Source: Fuerstiella sp. (GTDB lineage Bacteria > Planctomycetota > Planctomycetia > Planctomycetales > Planctomycetaceae). Taken from it: DNA of 64,000 nt. Made by a program: the position numbers and the translations under genes. Below, one piece after another: positions 20,159 through 30,455 of the stretch; the stretch's first letter is position 1; the number at the start of each line of letters is the position of its first letter. The stretch covers positions 620,001-684,000 of the forward strand of contig JAKVAZ010000006.1 in NCBI GenBank assembly GCA_022447225.1, in the 5' to 3' direction. The notes beneath the pieces were generated by a model that ran no database searches, had not been told where the DNA came from, and was given only the letters and a program-made list of their open reading frames with translations.

Positions 20159-21694
20159 TCAGTCAACCTGCCGTTTCACTGAGCGTTCAAGCAGACTCAC
20201 TGCACAGCCCGTCGCAATCCCTGTCACCAGAGCACACGGCTGAATCCACTGGAAACTGATCTCTTTGAAAAACACCGGTTCTACTCCCAGACTGGCAATC
20301 AAAGGCTTCCAGTAGGCCACCACAATGGCCGCGGCGCTGGAAGAGATCATCGCTGCGATTGCGCCCTTCGACGTCGAAAAGGGAACGAAGATCGCCATGA
20401 AAAACGGCAGAAACAGCGGGCTGATCAGCAGGTTGCTCACGCGTTGGGTGATCTCCATGAAGTTTCCAGGCACGTGCTTGATGACAAATGAGCTGACGCA
20501 GATGACCACGAGGCCAATTCCAAAGGCCAGCAGCCGGGCAGCCAGGATGTGCTGTCTCTCGGTCAAAGGTCTGCTGCGGCAGCGGTCGACAAAGTCAGTC
20601 AGGGTCACAGCACTAATGGAATTGACACCCGAATCCAGACTGGACATGGCAGCAGCGAACAAAGCCGCCAGCACCAGCCCGGCCACGCCAGCGGGGAGAT
20701 GATCCGCAAGGTAACGAGGGAAAAGTTTGTCCGCACATTCTTCGATGCTTTGTCCATCCGGAAGAAATTCCGGATGAGCCTGGTAAAAGCCCAGCAAAGA
20801 AAACCCGACGAGCGCCAGGAGCAGAGCCACCACAGCGCCGGCGCACGAATTAATCAGAAACGACCGACGAGCAGCCACTGCGCTTCCGGTGGACATAAAC
20901 CGCTGGATCGCTGTCTGATCACTGCCCGCCGTACATAACCACCACAACACCCCTCCCAGAACGGTTCCAAACACCGTCACCCGCACGTTGGGATCGGCGC
21001 TGAACAGTGGCTGCCTGTCCCAGCCGGGCTGCCAGGAAGTCGGGAACCAGTTAAATCCCCCGACGTTGAACGTGACGGTCGCGATCACCAGGATCGCTCC
21101 ACCAAACAGCAGCAGAAACTGGAACAGATCCGTTACCACTACCGCCCGCAATCCGCCAATCGATGCATAAACAATCGCCACTCCACCAGTCGTGAAGACG
21201 ACTGCCGGAAGCCATTTCTCCTCCAATCCAAGCATCTCAAGAATACTAATCGCGGGCAAATAGATCAGCAGGGACATCCATGCCAGCCTGATCAAGATAA
21301 ACAGACCGGCCGCCAGCAGACGCACTTGCACACCGAGCCTGTCTTCAAGGAGTTCGTAGGCGCTGGTTACCCGATGCTTCATGTAAACCGGTATGATCCA
21401 GTAACCCACAAGGAGGTACACAATCGGGATTGAAAACAGGGCACAAAAAATGACCGGGCCCTTACTTAAATATTCGCCCGGACTTGAAAGATAAGTGATC
21501 GTACTGAACAGCGTGGCGTACATTGAGATACCGACCAGCGTGGAGTTCATCCCTCGATTCCCCACAAAGTATTCGTCGGTATTTCGCTGCTGGCGCCCGT
21601 AATACCAGCCAATGCCAAGCACCAGACTGACGTAGACACAAACGACGAGTACATCAAGCCAATCGAGGCTAATTGCTGATCCGGATTCGGACAA
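20159..21694 (-). CDS. Sodium:solute symporter (SSS family)
   Basis: 511 residues, about 13 hydrophobic helices. The N-terminus LDVLVVCVYVSLVLGIGWYY is followed by RNTDEYFVGNRGM. This is the usual SSS loop after TM1, with the conserved R-x-x-x-E/D-Y-F-x-G-x-R pattern, and GGLRAVVVTDLFQ is the TM5-6 family signature. It imports a sugar, carboxylate or similar solute with sodium across the cytoplasmic membrane. Surrounding genes (epimerase, TIM-barrel isomerase, aldo/keto reductase) favour a sugar or sugar acid. Confidence 0.88.
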   Translation of the reverse strand: MSESGSAISLDWLDVLVVCVYVSLVLGIGWYYGRQQRNTDEYFVGNRGMNSTLVGISMYATLFSTITYLSSPGEYLSKGPVIFCALFSIPIVYLLVGYWIIPVYMKHRVTSAYELLEDRLGVQVRLLAAGLFILIRLAWMSLLIYLPAISILEMLGLEEKWLPAVVFTTGGVAIVYASIGGLRAVVVTDLFQFLLLFGGAILVIATVTFNVGGFNWFPTSWQPGWDRQPLFSADPNVRVTVFGTVLGGVLWWLCTAGSDQTAIQRFMSTGSAVAARRSFLINSCAGAVVALLLALVGFSLLGFYQAHPEFLPDGQSIEECADKLFPRYLADHLPAGVAGLVLAALFAAAMSSLDSGVNSISAVTLTDFVDRCRSRPLTERQHILAARLLAFGIGLVVICVSSFVIKHVPGNFMEITQRVSNLLISPLFLPFFMAIFVPFSTSKGAIAAMISSSAAAIVVAYWKPLIASLGVEPVFFKEISFQWIQPCALVTGIATGCAVSLLERSVKRQVD

Positions 21695-22003
21695 GATGCG
21701 TCTCCTTTTCTGCGGGCAATCCTGAACGTTCAGATGATGTTAACGATGCCGGCATACTGAACAAATACCTTGCAGAACAAACTGAATAAATGCCCTGCAG
21801 AAATGTAATGAGGATTCTGTTCGGAAAGGCAGGCGACACAAGATCGGACGGTACAGATTCGGGATCGGGCTCGAATTCGCAACAACATCCTCGCCGGCTG
21901 ACGCATCATCAACACTGCTGTCATGGGTTGATCAGTGAACACGGTCACTTATGCTTTACCCTTCGGCACAGTATTCGCTTACATTTTCCGGAGCGTTTCA
22001 ATC
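21695..22003. other. Divergent promoter region, symporter and TIM-barrel gene
   Basis: This 309-base gap separates the minus-strand symporter from the plus-strand isomerase. Both must be transcribed outward from here. No gene or inverted repeat stands out; the frames present are short and lack family features. Confidence 0.4.
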
Positions 22004-22903
22004 ATGACACAGGTCAGTTATTCCACCGCAGGATTTGGACGAACCAAACTGGGTCCGGCTCTCGATCAGATCGTCACGGCCGGGTTCCACTGTGTGGAAA
22101 TCAGCTGTGATCAGCATATCCCTGGTCAACACTCCAGCGCCGTGGCGCAGGATGTCCGCCGGCAGCTTCACGAACGAGGGATGACAGCTGCAACTGTCCA
22201 TGCACCCGCTCGCCGGACAGTCCTGGGACCGCCTGAGGAAGACTGGCGTCAGCAGAACATCTCAGTTTTCAAAGACGCCCTGCGACTGACGGGAGAGATC
22301 GGTGCACAAGGCCTGGTCATACACGGTATTCCAAATCCTATCTTCCTTGACGACAGTCGCGAGTTGAAGTCAATGTACCAAACTATGATCGACTCGATGA
22401 GACGGTCCGTCGAGGAACTGATCCCCACAGCGGAGGCAGCGGGTGTCAGAATGTTACTTGAGAACCTTCCCTACAACCAGGATCTTCTGGCCGCGGGCAA
22501 ACAGGGGGATTATCCACTGATGTGCATGGCTGACCTCCGCGCGTTCAGCGACGAGTTTCCTTCCGCACAGGTCGGACTGATTGTGGATGTGGGACATGCC
22601 TGGACCGACGGTATGGATCCGGCACAGGAGATTCAGATTGCAGGCAACCGGCTTTGGGGAACACATCTTCAGGATGTCGATCGGGAGAATCCGCAGGACA
22701 ACCACTGGGCCCCGCTGGTCGGCGGCCTGGACTGGCCGTCAATCATTTCGGCCCTGCAACACGTCGATTACACCGGTGCCTGGACGTTTGAAGTGATCAT
22801 GCCCCGCCAAGGCGAAAGCCCTCTGGAACTCGCCGAAATGACAATCGCCGCAGCCCGGGAATGGGGAATCGTCAGTGGTGAACTGCCGAAAGAAGTTTGC
22901 TGA
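22004..22903 (+). CDS. Xylose-isomerase-like TIM-barrel protein (sugar phosphate isomerase/epimerase)
   Basis: 299 residues with the AP-endonuclease-2/xylose isomerase-like barrel pattern: GFHCVEISCDQ, AQGLVIHG, MLLENLPYN with a metal-ligand Glu, VGLIVDVGHAW with Asp/His, WGTHLQDV with His, and a final YTGAWTFEVI with Glu. These match the divalent-metal site of sugar ketol-isomerases and 3-epimerases. The substrate is not determined. ATG 22004 opens at the first strand; an upstream start at 21935 would add unrelated residues. It lies between the symporter and a DUF1501 gene. Confidence 0.8.
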   Translation: MTQVSYSTAGFGRTKLGPALDQIVTAGFHCVEISCDQHIPGQHSSAVAQDVRRQLHERGMTAATVHAPARRTVLGPPEEDWRQQNISVFKDALRLTGEIGAQGLVIHGIPNPIFLDDSRELKSMYQTMIDSMRRSVEELIPTAEAAGVRMLLENLPYNQDLLAAGKQGDYPLMCMADLRAFSDEFPSAQVGLIVDVGHAWTDGMDPAQEIQIAGNRLWGTHLQDVDRENPQDNHWAPLVGGLDWPSIISALQHVDYTGAWTFEVIMPRQGESPLELAEMTIAAAREWGIVSGELPKEVC

Positions 22904-22957
22904 ATCTGAGGGAGACCACACGGCCCCGTTCAGACAGGTCCACTCGTACCGACAATT

Positions 22958-24340
22958 TCACAGCAGTTCGCGAATCCGTTCGCCCTGGGCCAGTATCGGA
23001 ATCGGTCGACCGGCCAGATTGTGAAAGGATTGTTCGGTATTGATACCCAGATGATGATACATCGTTGCCAGCATGTCATAGGGCCAGAGATGACGATCGT
23101 GGGGAACTTCGCCTTTGGCAGTTGATGCTCCGATCACCTGACCGCCACGGGTTCCCCCGCCGGCAACAAGTACACTTTGCAGACTGCCCCAGTGGTCGCG
23201 CCCTCCCCGATTATTCATTCCAGGCGTGCGGCCAAATTCTCCCCAGACCACCAGTAAGACCTTTTTGTCAAGACCTCGCTCAAAAAGATCCTCAATCAGC
23301 GCGGTCACAGCGCGATCCATCCGCGGGCAGGCGGTGTTCATCCCCCATTCCAGATCTGTATGAAGATCCCAGCCGGAACTGCTGAGCCCGACACCTGGGT
23401 CAACCACAGTAACAAAGGTTACCCCCGCCTCAACCAGCCGCCGTGCCAGCAGGGCTGTTTGTCCAGGGCGCGTGGGGCCGTAACGCTCGCGTGTGCGGAT
23501 GTCTTCCTGTTCGAGATCAAAAGCGTTTCGAGCCCGCGGACCGGTAATCATTTCAAACGCCGTCTGGTGAAAATGATCCATGGCTCCCATCATGCCGGAC
23601 TGGTCGGTGTCACGGCGCAGGCGATCGAGTTGTCCCAGCAGTCGGCGACGGTCTGAAACCGACGACAGTGTCAGCCCGGCTGTGAAGTCCAGATTGTCAA
23701 CACGAAAATCACGGTCCAGTCCAGGATCCTTTCCATCTCCTGTGCGTCTGTTGAGGATGATGTACGGATCATATTTTCGACCAAGGTAGGCGGCGCTGTG
23801 CGGAAAATACCGGAAGGGACTCCGATCAAGTGGATAACCGATATGAACGTAAGCCGGCATGGCGGGATGATTGGCTGCGCGAACCCGATGTGTCACGGAA
23901 CCAATCGACGGGTGACTCGACGCCTTAAACGGACTAACTCCGCTGGCCTTTGCGTCGTGTCCGGTCTGACACCAGTGCGTACCGTGCTGGTGATCACTGT
24001 TGTCATGCCCCATGCTGCGAATTAACGCAACCTTATCCATCACACCGGCGTGCATGGGCAGTGTGTCACAGATTTGCAAACCAGGTACGTTGGTAGAGAT
24101 CGTTCCGAACGGTCCGCGAAATTCGGCGGGGGCATCCGGTTTGGGATCATATGTTTCCTGATGGCTCGCAGCCCCACCCAGCCAGTACTGAATAACGGCG
24201 GTGTCCGCCGGAATCTGACCGGCCGACTCCCCCATCGCTCTGGCCTGCAGAATAGCAGGGATCGAGAGTCCTCCCGCTCCGAGAAGCGTCCGCCGATCGA
24301 GAATCAGGCGCCGATAACTGCTGCACCCTGTTGCCGGCAT
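22958..24340 (-). CDS. DUF1501 protein with Tat-type leader
   Basis: 460 residues. The leader RRTLLGAGGLSIPAILQARA has the twin-arginine form. The body carries the DUF1501 marks: WLGGAASHQETYDPKPDAP, IRSMGHDNSDHQHGTHWCQTG, VVWGEFGRTPGMNNRGGRDHW near the C-terminus, and a final YHHLGIN. DUF1501 is related to the alkaline-phosphatase/sulfatase fold and is hugely expanded in planctomycetes, usually paired with DUF1553/DUF1549 cytochromes. No such partner is adjacent here. The biochemical role is unknown. It ends 54 bases from the convergent isomerase gene. Confidence 0.88.
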   Translation of the reverse strand: MPATGCSSYRRLILDRRTLLGAGGLSIPAILQARAMGESAGQIPADTAVIQYWLGGAASHQETYDPKPDAPAEFRGPFGTISTNVPGLQICDTLPMHAGVMDKVALIRSMGHDNSDHQHGTHWCQTGHDAKASGVSPFKASSHPSIGSVTHRVRAANHPAMPAYVHIGYPLDRSPFRYFPHSAAYLGRKYDPYIILNRRTGDGKDPGLDRDFRVDNLDFTAGLTLSSVSDRRRLLGQLDRLRRDTDQSGMMGAMDHFHQTAFEMITGPRARNAFDLEQEDIRTRERYGPTRPGQTALLARRLVEAGVTFVTVVDPGVGLSSSGWDLHTDLEWGMNTACPRMDRAVTALIEDLFERGLDKKVLLVVWGEFGRTPGMNNRGGRDHWGSLQSVLVAGGGTRGGQVIGASTAKGEVPHDRHLWPYDMLATMYHHLGINTEQSFHNLAGRPIPILAQGERIRELL

Positions 24341-24639
24341 GAAACGCCTCGATTCTCTTGCATAACGTTACCAGACTGACGGGTTCGACCTGGTTCGTAC
24401 TGTTTTCACAAAACACGATACGCCTGCACAACCCCAATCGTGCTAATTCTTCCTGAGTCTATGAACTTTCGATACACATAGCGAACGGATTTGCAGTTTC
24501 GCATCCTCATTCGATCGGCTGTTCGGTACACACCCGTCACCCGATTTCGTTCAGGAATTTTCAACCGATCTCCACTGTGGGAGCGAATGAAAGAATACAC
24601 TGCGGCTCCTGATCTGATCACCCGCAGCAAAGGATTCCG

Positions 24640-25620
24640 ATGCAGCCCCGACAACTCGGTACAACCGATATGCAACTCACACCACTGACGTTTGGTGCGT
24701 CGTCTCTGGGAGCCGAATTTCGCAAAGTCAATCTTGACGAAGCCGTACGAAGCGTTCACGTAGCAATCGACCGGGGTATGAACTTCATCGACACTTCTCC
24801 GTACTACGGACGGGGAATGAGCGAAATTCTACTGGGACAGGTATTGCCCGAAATCAGCCGGGATTCCTGTTATCTGGGTACAAAACTAGGACGATACGCC
24901 CCTCAACACTTCGACTTCAGCGCACGACGGGTTGAAGAAAGTCTGGACATCTCACTGGAACGCCTGGGTGTTGATTATCTGGACATCGTTTTGTGTCACG
25001 ATATCGAATTCGTTGACCTGTCGCAGATCGTTCAGGAAACGCTGCCGGCACTGCGGCGTCAGGCTGACAAAGGGAAAGTGCGGTATGTTGGGATCAGTGG
25101 TTATCCCATGAATGTGTTCAGATACGTGCTGGCCCGCGCAGAGATCGACGTACTGCTGACGTACAACCACTACACATTGCAAAATGATATGGCCACGGAA
25201 CTGATACCACTCTGCCAGGATCAAGGTGTGGGAATAATGAATGCGGCACCGTTTTCAGCTCGCCTGCTGACGAATGCGGAATTGCCGATCTGGCACAAAG
25301 CCACTCCGTATGTACGGCAGGTCGCAAAGGCCGCTGCCGATCACTGCGCTGCCGCCGGCAGCGACATCGCAAAGCTCGCCCTGCAGTTTTCAATTGCCAA
25401 TCCTGACTTCACCACCTGCATCACCGGGTCGGCAAACCCCGGTCGGGTAAGTCAATGGCTGGACTGGGCTGAAGAACCGGTCGACGAACAGTTACTACGG
25501 GAGGTGCGGACGATTCTGCAGCCGATTCATAACTGGACATATGTGGAAGGCAGACCGGAAAACAATGACGAAAGTTCGGTCAACGTATCGTCAGCTAAGA
25601 CGTCCGCAGCTGACGAGTGA
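24640..25620 (+). CDS. Aldo/keto reductase, L-galactose/L-fucose dehydrogenase-like
   Basis: 326 residues. The AKR tetrad is visible: Asp and Tyr in NFIDTSPYYGRG, Lys in YLGTKLGRY, and His in VLCHDIEF. The segments HFDFSARRVEESLDISLERL, CHDIEF, QIVQETLPAL and FSIANPDFTTCITG follow plant L-galactose dehydrogenase closely, so oxidation of an L-sugar (L-galactose, L-fucose or similar) at C1 is the best guess. ATG 24640 is preceded by AAAGGA. It stands downstream of, and divergent from, DUF1501. Confidence 0.82.
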   Translation: MQPRQLGTTDMQLTPLTFGASSLGAEFRKVNLDEAVRSVHVAIDRGMNFIDTSPYYGRGMSEILLGQVLPEISRDSCYLGTKLGRYAPQHFDFSARRVEESLDISLERLGVDYLDIVLCHDIEFVDLSQIVQETLPALRRQADKGKVRYVGISGYPMNVFRYVLARAEIDVLLTYNHYTLQNDMATELIPLCQDQGVGIMNAAPFSARLLTNAELPIWHKATPYVRQVAKAAADHCAAAGSDIAKLALQFSIANPDFTTCITGSANPGRVSQWLDWAEEPVDEQLLREVRTILQPIHNWTYVEGRPENNDESSVNVSSAKTSAADE

Positions 25621-25724
25621 ACCGTTTCAGAGGATTTATCGTCTCAATGCTCCTGATGAGCTCCGGCGATTCAGCAGACTGCTGATGATCAGACAGCGGC
25701 GAAGCCGTCACTGTTTCCCTTACA

Positions 25725-28406
25725 TCAGGACTCATCCTGGTTTGTCGTAATCCGGTCAATGATGGACGACCAGTCGGGGTGGTCGTGCAGTGAGACCAGA
25801 TCGGGATCATTCACCACATGTGACTCATCATGGATTCCGGCATCCGCAGCCTGATGCAACAGTTCGACGGCACGTTTCCGATGTTGTTGTTTGTCTGCGG
25901 TGGAGAGCCCCTTTGTCTCAAGTGCTCGTGCGTAGACACACGCCGTATTGTACAGAGTCCAGCCATAGTACCGCCCGGCGGTGTCCGGAACCTGTTTCAG
26001 AACAGTCTCCGCATTCGCGAGTCCGGGTTCAAGCTGTCCGAGCCGAACCTGCAGCAGTGCAACTGTACTTTCAGTGATGACATCCCCCGGACTCAGGCGA
26101 TTAGCCTCAATGACACAGGCCTGTGCTTCCTGAAGCTGATCCTTCCGCATGTTCAGTGAAGCGCACGTCGTCAGCAGATCGGAGTCAAACGGATCCCTTT
26201 CGAGCAGATCGTTGACCAGTTCCATAGCCTCATCAAACCGCTTGCTGCGTCTGAGTTCCCAAAGTTCCGCCTTCTGAATCCGGGTCCGTGAACGATTGTC
26301 ACTGCGCCGCAGCTGACGGGCCGCTTCACGCAGTCCGGCAGCGGGCGAGATCAGACTCAGATTAATCATTCGACGTGCTTCGGGATGATCGAATGTCCCC
26401 AACTGTGCCAACAGCTTTGCGGCGATTCGGTATTCTGAGCCATTCAGGTCTCCCTGTTCGACAGCTGATATCCTAAAGACCTCATAACGATCGACAATGC
26501 CCTGAAGCATTTCCGGAGTCAGTTCAAACTTCAGCGAAGTGAGAGCTGTCACCAGTTCCTGGTCGTTTCCCTCCAGCGATGTCTGCAGCAGTTGTGTACA
26601 TCGAGGATGGTTCATCGCACTCAACTGCTGAAACAGCTGACTGCGTGTATTTCTATCCAGACCGGCAAGGGTGTCGATGATCGTGTTCAGCTGATCGCCG
26701 GTAGCACAACGGACGGCGGCCATGAACGTGGACGTCCGATACCTCTTCGAAAGTTCCTCACCAGTCCCGAGATCAGCAAGACGTTCGGTCCAGCGTGAAT
26801 CCGGCAGTCGGTGAATCATTTCAAGAAGTGACTTACTAATGGCGCCGTCGTCGAGACGTCCAACAATGCACTCACGGGCCAGTTCAACCTTACCGGAATC
26901 AACCACGATCCGCAGTAATTCATCCTGAATCGGAGGTGACGTGACCCTGAGCAGGTATCGAGCAGCCACCTCAGGAAACGCTCGATCGTCGTTATGCAGG
27001 AACCGAAGCAAATTGTGAAGGACCTGTGTGGTGCCCGCCGTTGGTGAAAACTGACCGGTACCGTGACTGTGTTCAGCAGGATCGACAGAGAAGTGATCCA
27101 GCCTTTCTGCGGCATACTGAGCAGCCAGTCTCGTCCAGCGATAATCATGCGTCCGCAGGATTTCCCGAACGATTGTCTCACGCAGCGACCTGTCTTTATG
27201 TGCGGCATCCCAGACTTCATGCATGACCGCATTCGTTCCAGGAACGATACAGCGCACAAGTGTTTGAGCAGCAACAACAGCCGTGCCGGGGGAAAAGGAT
27301 TTACTTGTATCGGGCGGTGACTGCAGATACGAAAGCAGCGTCATACGTAACACCTGCAGGCCCTGAGGGTCACTGACTCGATCCAGCATCTCAAGCACCA
27401 ACTGGCGCTGGCCACTGAATCCGGTGCGCACCGTGTCCAGAACACGGGTAAGCTCGGGGGGATCCAAACGATCAATTGTACATTCGAGAACAGCTCGACG
27501 GATTCCGGATTCCGGTGATGTGAATTCTGCGCTAGCGGATTCGACGGACAGTCGTTCATACAGAGTTCGCGCAGCGGCGGAGACGGCCTGTTCGCGAGTT
27601 TGATGCATGATCTGACGCGCACTACCTCCCGGGCGTCTGAATCCTGTCATATGAAATTCGCGGAATTGTACCGGTGCCCGCAGTCCACGCACAGGAATCC
27701 TGCGGGTCCCGGAAACATTGCTGTCTGCCAGTCTGAGCCAGTTGGACAGATTTGTCGGCAGTGACTGTAACTCACCGGGATCAGCCTGCAGAACCAATCG
27801 TTCAATTCCCTGTTCCTTCAACATACGAAACTGTTCACTGAGAACCCACAGCGTCATCAGATCAACCGAACGATCAACTGACAGGATCGCGATCCTTCGT
27901 TGGTAACCAACACGTACATGACGAGCATTGACCAGATCTCTCAACGCCCGATTGACACTGGTCGTTTGTGTGGAATCGCCAATTCTCCAGGTCAGTACCA
28001 GCGAAGGCTCTTCCGACACCGGACGCACAACCTGAAAACGCACCCAGCCTTCAATCGTCTCTCCGGAGCCAAGATCCCGCTGTCCGTCGATCAGAATATC
28101 ATCCTGAACTGGACGAATGCTGCGACAGACAGTGTGCTCACACAATAACTGCAACTGGCTCGGTTCGAGGAGCAGCCGATCGTCGGTTTGATTTGTGATG
28201 CGCAAATGGATGCTGACCGGTCGATTGAACTGTAGCAGCAGCCCGCTGGACGGTCTTGCAGTCAATTGCAGAACTTCCAGACGCAGCGGTTCCACGAGGC
28301 TGTCGTCTGATGCGGATGCCGCACCAAACAGCATCATCAGCGTCGTGATCACGATCGCTTTCAAACTGGACACAGGCTCCGTCCTATTCACTCTAAAAAG
28401 GTGCAT
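25725..28406 (-). CDS. Exported HEAT/TPR-rich protein of unknown function
   Basis: About 893 residues. ATG 28406 opens MHLFRVNRTEPVSSLKAIVI followed by an ATTLMMLFGAASA-type hydrophobic signal. An N-terminal beta-rich region (about 35-150) precedes a short response-like segment (RIAILSVDRSVDLMTL). Several hundred residues of helical repeats follow, and the end is a TPR region (EAMELVNDLLERDPFDSDLL; YNTACVYARA) closing with the 'DPDLVSLHDHPDW' tail common after planctomycete TPRs. The start codon overlaps the end of the helicase gene by 14 bases, so the two are translationally coupled. I do not recognise a function. Confidence 0.6.
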   Translation of the reverse strand: MHLFRVNRTEPVSSLKAIVITTLMMLFGAASASDDSLVEPLRLEVLQLTARPSSGLLLQFNRPVSIHLRITNQTDDRLLLEPSQLQLLCEHTVCRSIRPVQDDILIDGQRDLGSGETIEGWVRFQVVRPVSEEPSLVLTWRIGDSTQTTSVNRALRDLVNARHVRVGYQRRIAILSVDRSVDLMTLWVLSEQFRMLKEQGIERLVLQADPGELQSLPTNLSNWLRLADSNVSGTRRIPVRGLRAPVQFREFHMTGFRRPGGSARQIMHQTREQAVSAAARTLYERLSVESASAEFTSPESGIRRAVLECTIDRLDPPELTRVLDTVRTGFSGQRQLVLEMLDRVSDPQGLQVLRMTLLSYLQSPPDTSKSFSPGTAVVAAQTLVRCIVPGTNAVMHEVWDAAHKDRSLRETIVREILRTHDYRWTRLAAQYAAERLDHFSVDPAEHSHGTGQFSPTAGTTQVLHNLLRFLHNDDRAFPEVAARYLLRVTSPPIQDELLRIVVDSGKVELARECIVGRLDDGAISKSLLEMIHRLPDSRWTERLADLGTGEELSKRYRTSTFMAAVRCATGDQLNTIIDTLAGLDRNTRSQLFQQLSAMNHPRCTQLLQTSLEGNDQELVTALTSLKFELTPEMLQGIVDRYEVFRISAVEQGDLNGSEYRIAAKLLAQLGTFDHPEARRMINLSLISPAAGLREAARQLRRSDNRSRTRIQKAELWELRRSKRFDEAMELVNDLLERDPFDSDLLTTCASLNMRKDQLQEAQACVIEANRLSPGDVITESTVALLQVRLGQLEPGLANAETVLKQVPDTAGRYYGWTLYNTACVYARALETKGLSTADKQQHRKRAVELLHQAADAGIHDESHVVNDPDLVSLHDHPDWSSIIDRITTNQDES

Positions 28407-30399
28407 TGATGTCGGGGGATTCCTCCAGGTCATCGTCTCCGATTTGCTGTTCCTGAAGTTGTGCTCCTGGTATTTCCTGCATTTCAAACAGAAACCGGGA
28501 CGCCGCCGATTCACGTCGTTTTCCCCACTTCATCCTGGTCTTAGCCCTTGTCAATGTCAGATGATCCATTGCGCGTGTGACACCAACATAGGCCAATCGC
28601 CGTTCTTCGGAAATGTCCTTCTCAAGACCACTTTCGACACTGCGTTTGTGAGGCAGCAGATTCTCTTCCATACCCACAAGATACACACGAGGAAATTCCA
28701 GCCCCTTTGCGGAATGCAGTGTCATCAGTGAAACCTGATTGGAATCGTCATCTTCATTCGGATCCTCATCACGATCCAGAAGAGCGGTTGTTTCCAGAAA
28801 TCCAACCAGCGACGGGCGGGATTCACGTTCAACATACTGAGCCATTGAATTCACCAGATCTTCGATCACTGCCCGGCGCTGATCCTGACGGGACTCATCT
28901 TTATACTGTCGCTTAATTTCAGAATCATAATCGATTTCCGTGAGCAGCCGGCGGGCCGTTTCAGCCAGCTGACGCGGTCGCTGCATCATTTCCTCCCGAT
29001 ATCGGTTCAACAACTGACGAAAAGCCGTTACTGCAGCCAGTGCTCGCGCAGGAATAATGCCGGATCGGGCAACTTCCGGAATGACCTTCCAAAGCGACAG
29101 CCCCCGCTGCACGGCCAGTGCGACAAGTTTCTCGGTTGTCGATGTGCCAATTCCCCGGGCCGGTGTATTGATGATTCGCAACAGAGAAGATTCATCAGCC
29201 GGATTGGCGACAACTTTCAGGTAGCTCACAATATCACGGATTTCTTTTCGGTCGAAAAAGGACTGCCCTCCGAACAGGCGATAGGGAACATTCTGCCGCC
29301 TCATCTCCGTTTCAAACAGTCGCGGCTGCTGGTTTGTACGAAACAGAATTGCCACATCCCGTGGTCGTACACCAAGTTCACTGACCAGATACTCAATTTC
29401 ACCAACGACGTGCTCCGATTCGGCTGTTTCATCATTGAACGCCAGCATCCGCACCGGAGCCCCCTGGCTTTTGTGAGCAATGAGTTTTTTGTCGTGACGA
29501 TTGCGATTGTGCCGCACCAGACGATTCGCCAGATGAATGATCTGATCTGTGCAGCGGTAGTTATTTTCCAGACGAACCGTTTTTGTGCCCGGGAAGTGTC
29601 CGCTGAAATTGAGGATGTGCTCGACTTCGGCACCTCGCCAGCCGTAGATAGACTGGTCATCGTCTCCAACCACACAGATATTTCGATGCTCCGACACCAA
29701 ATGAGCCATCAGATCAAACTGAACACCGTTAGTATCCTGGTACTCGTCGATCTGAACGTGGTCAAAACGAGCCTGGTGCTTTTGGAGGACCGCTTCGCTG
29801 GATTCAAACAACCGAACTGTCAGGAGCAGTAGATCGTCGAAATCCACGGCCCCACTGGCTCGAAGCAACTGCTGGTAACGCCGATACGCCATCGAAGCCA
29901 GGTAGTCGAAATCAGACTCGACATGGTCGCCGGCCCGATCTTCACTAATGCCTGACATTTTCCAGCGACTGATTCGGTTAATCAGATCTCCCGGTCTCAT
30001 CGATTTCTCGCCCACACGAATATCTCTCAGAGTCCTGCGCGCGGCAGACTCCTGATCGCTGCGGTCATAAATTGAAAACATTTTTGGATAACCAAGAACT
30101 TCAATGTCTTCCCGCAGGACTCGAACACACCAGGCGTGAAACGTCGTCACCACTGGTGTGAACTGCGTTCGTCGACTGAGCAGCTGCATCGTCCTTTGAC
30201 GCATTTCCCGGGCTGCCTTGTTGGTAAATGTCACCGACAGGATCCGATCAGCTTTGATTCCGCTGGCAATCAGATTGACCATACGATACGTGATCACTCG
30301 CGTTTTTCCGGTGCCGGCTCCGGCCAGCACAAGCAACGGCCCCGACAATGTTGTGACAGCTTCACATTGAGCCGGATTAAGTCCCGTAAGGTCAGGCAT
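28393..30399 (-). CDS. uvrD: UvrD/PcrA/Rep-type superfamily I DNA helicase
   Basis: 668 residues. The Q-motif GLNPAQCEAV leads into Walker A AGAGTGKT at residues 26-33. Further motifs are VTFTNKAAREM (Ia), DEYQDTN (II), VVGDDDQSIYGWRGA (III), LENNYR (IV), VSLMTLHSAKGLEFPRVYLVG (V) and RLAYVGVTRAMDHLTLT (VI). It is a 3'-5' ATP-dependent helicase in nucleotide excision/mismatch repair and replication restart. The length is slightly short of E. coli UvrD because the C-terminal tail is reduced. ATG 30399 is chosen for the Q-motif; a start at 30459 would overlap the RND gene. It sits in a three-gene minus-strand run. Confidence 0.92.
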   Translation of the reverse strand: MPDLTGLNPAQCEAVTTLSGPLLVLAGAGTGKTRVITYRMVNLIASGIKADRILSVTFTNKAAREMRQRTMQLLSRRTQFTPVVTTFHAWCVRVLREDIEVLGYPKMFSIYDRSDQESAARRTLRDIRVGEKSMRPGDLINRISRWKMSGISEDRAGDHVESDFDYLASMAYRRYQQLLRASGAVDFDDLLLLTVRLFESSEAVLQKHQARFDHVQIDEYQDTNGVQFDLMAHLVSEHRNICVVGDDDQSIYGWRGAEVEHILNFSGHFPGTKTVRLENNYRCTDQIIHLANRLVRHNRNRHDKKLIAHKSQGAPVRMLAFNDETAESEHVVGEIEYLVSELGVRPRDVAILFRTNQQPRLFETEMRRQNVPYRLFGGQSFFDRKEIRDIVSYLKVVANPADESSLLRIINTPARGIGTSTTEKLVALAVQRGLSLWKVIPEVARSGIIPARALAAVTAFRQLLNRYREEMMQRPRQLAETARRLLTEIDYDSEIKRQYKDESRQDQRRAVIEDLVNSMAQYVERESRPSLVGFLETTALLDRDEDPNEDDDSNQVSLMTLHSAKGLEFPRVYLVGMEENLLPHKRSVESGLEKDISEERRLAYVGVTRAMDHLTLTRAKTRMKWGKRRESAASRFLFEMQEIPGAQLQEQQIGDDDLEESPDINAPF

Positions 30400-30455
30400 A
30401 AGATCGAATAAGGAAACTCGCGGTGAGCAGCAAAGGGTGCAATAAGACAGAGGAA

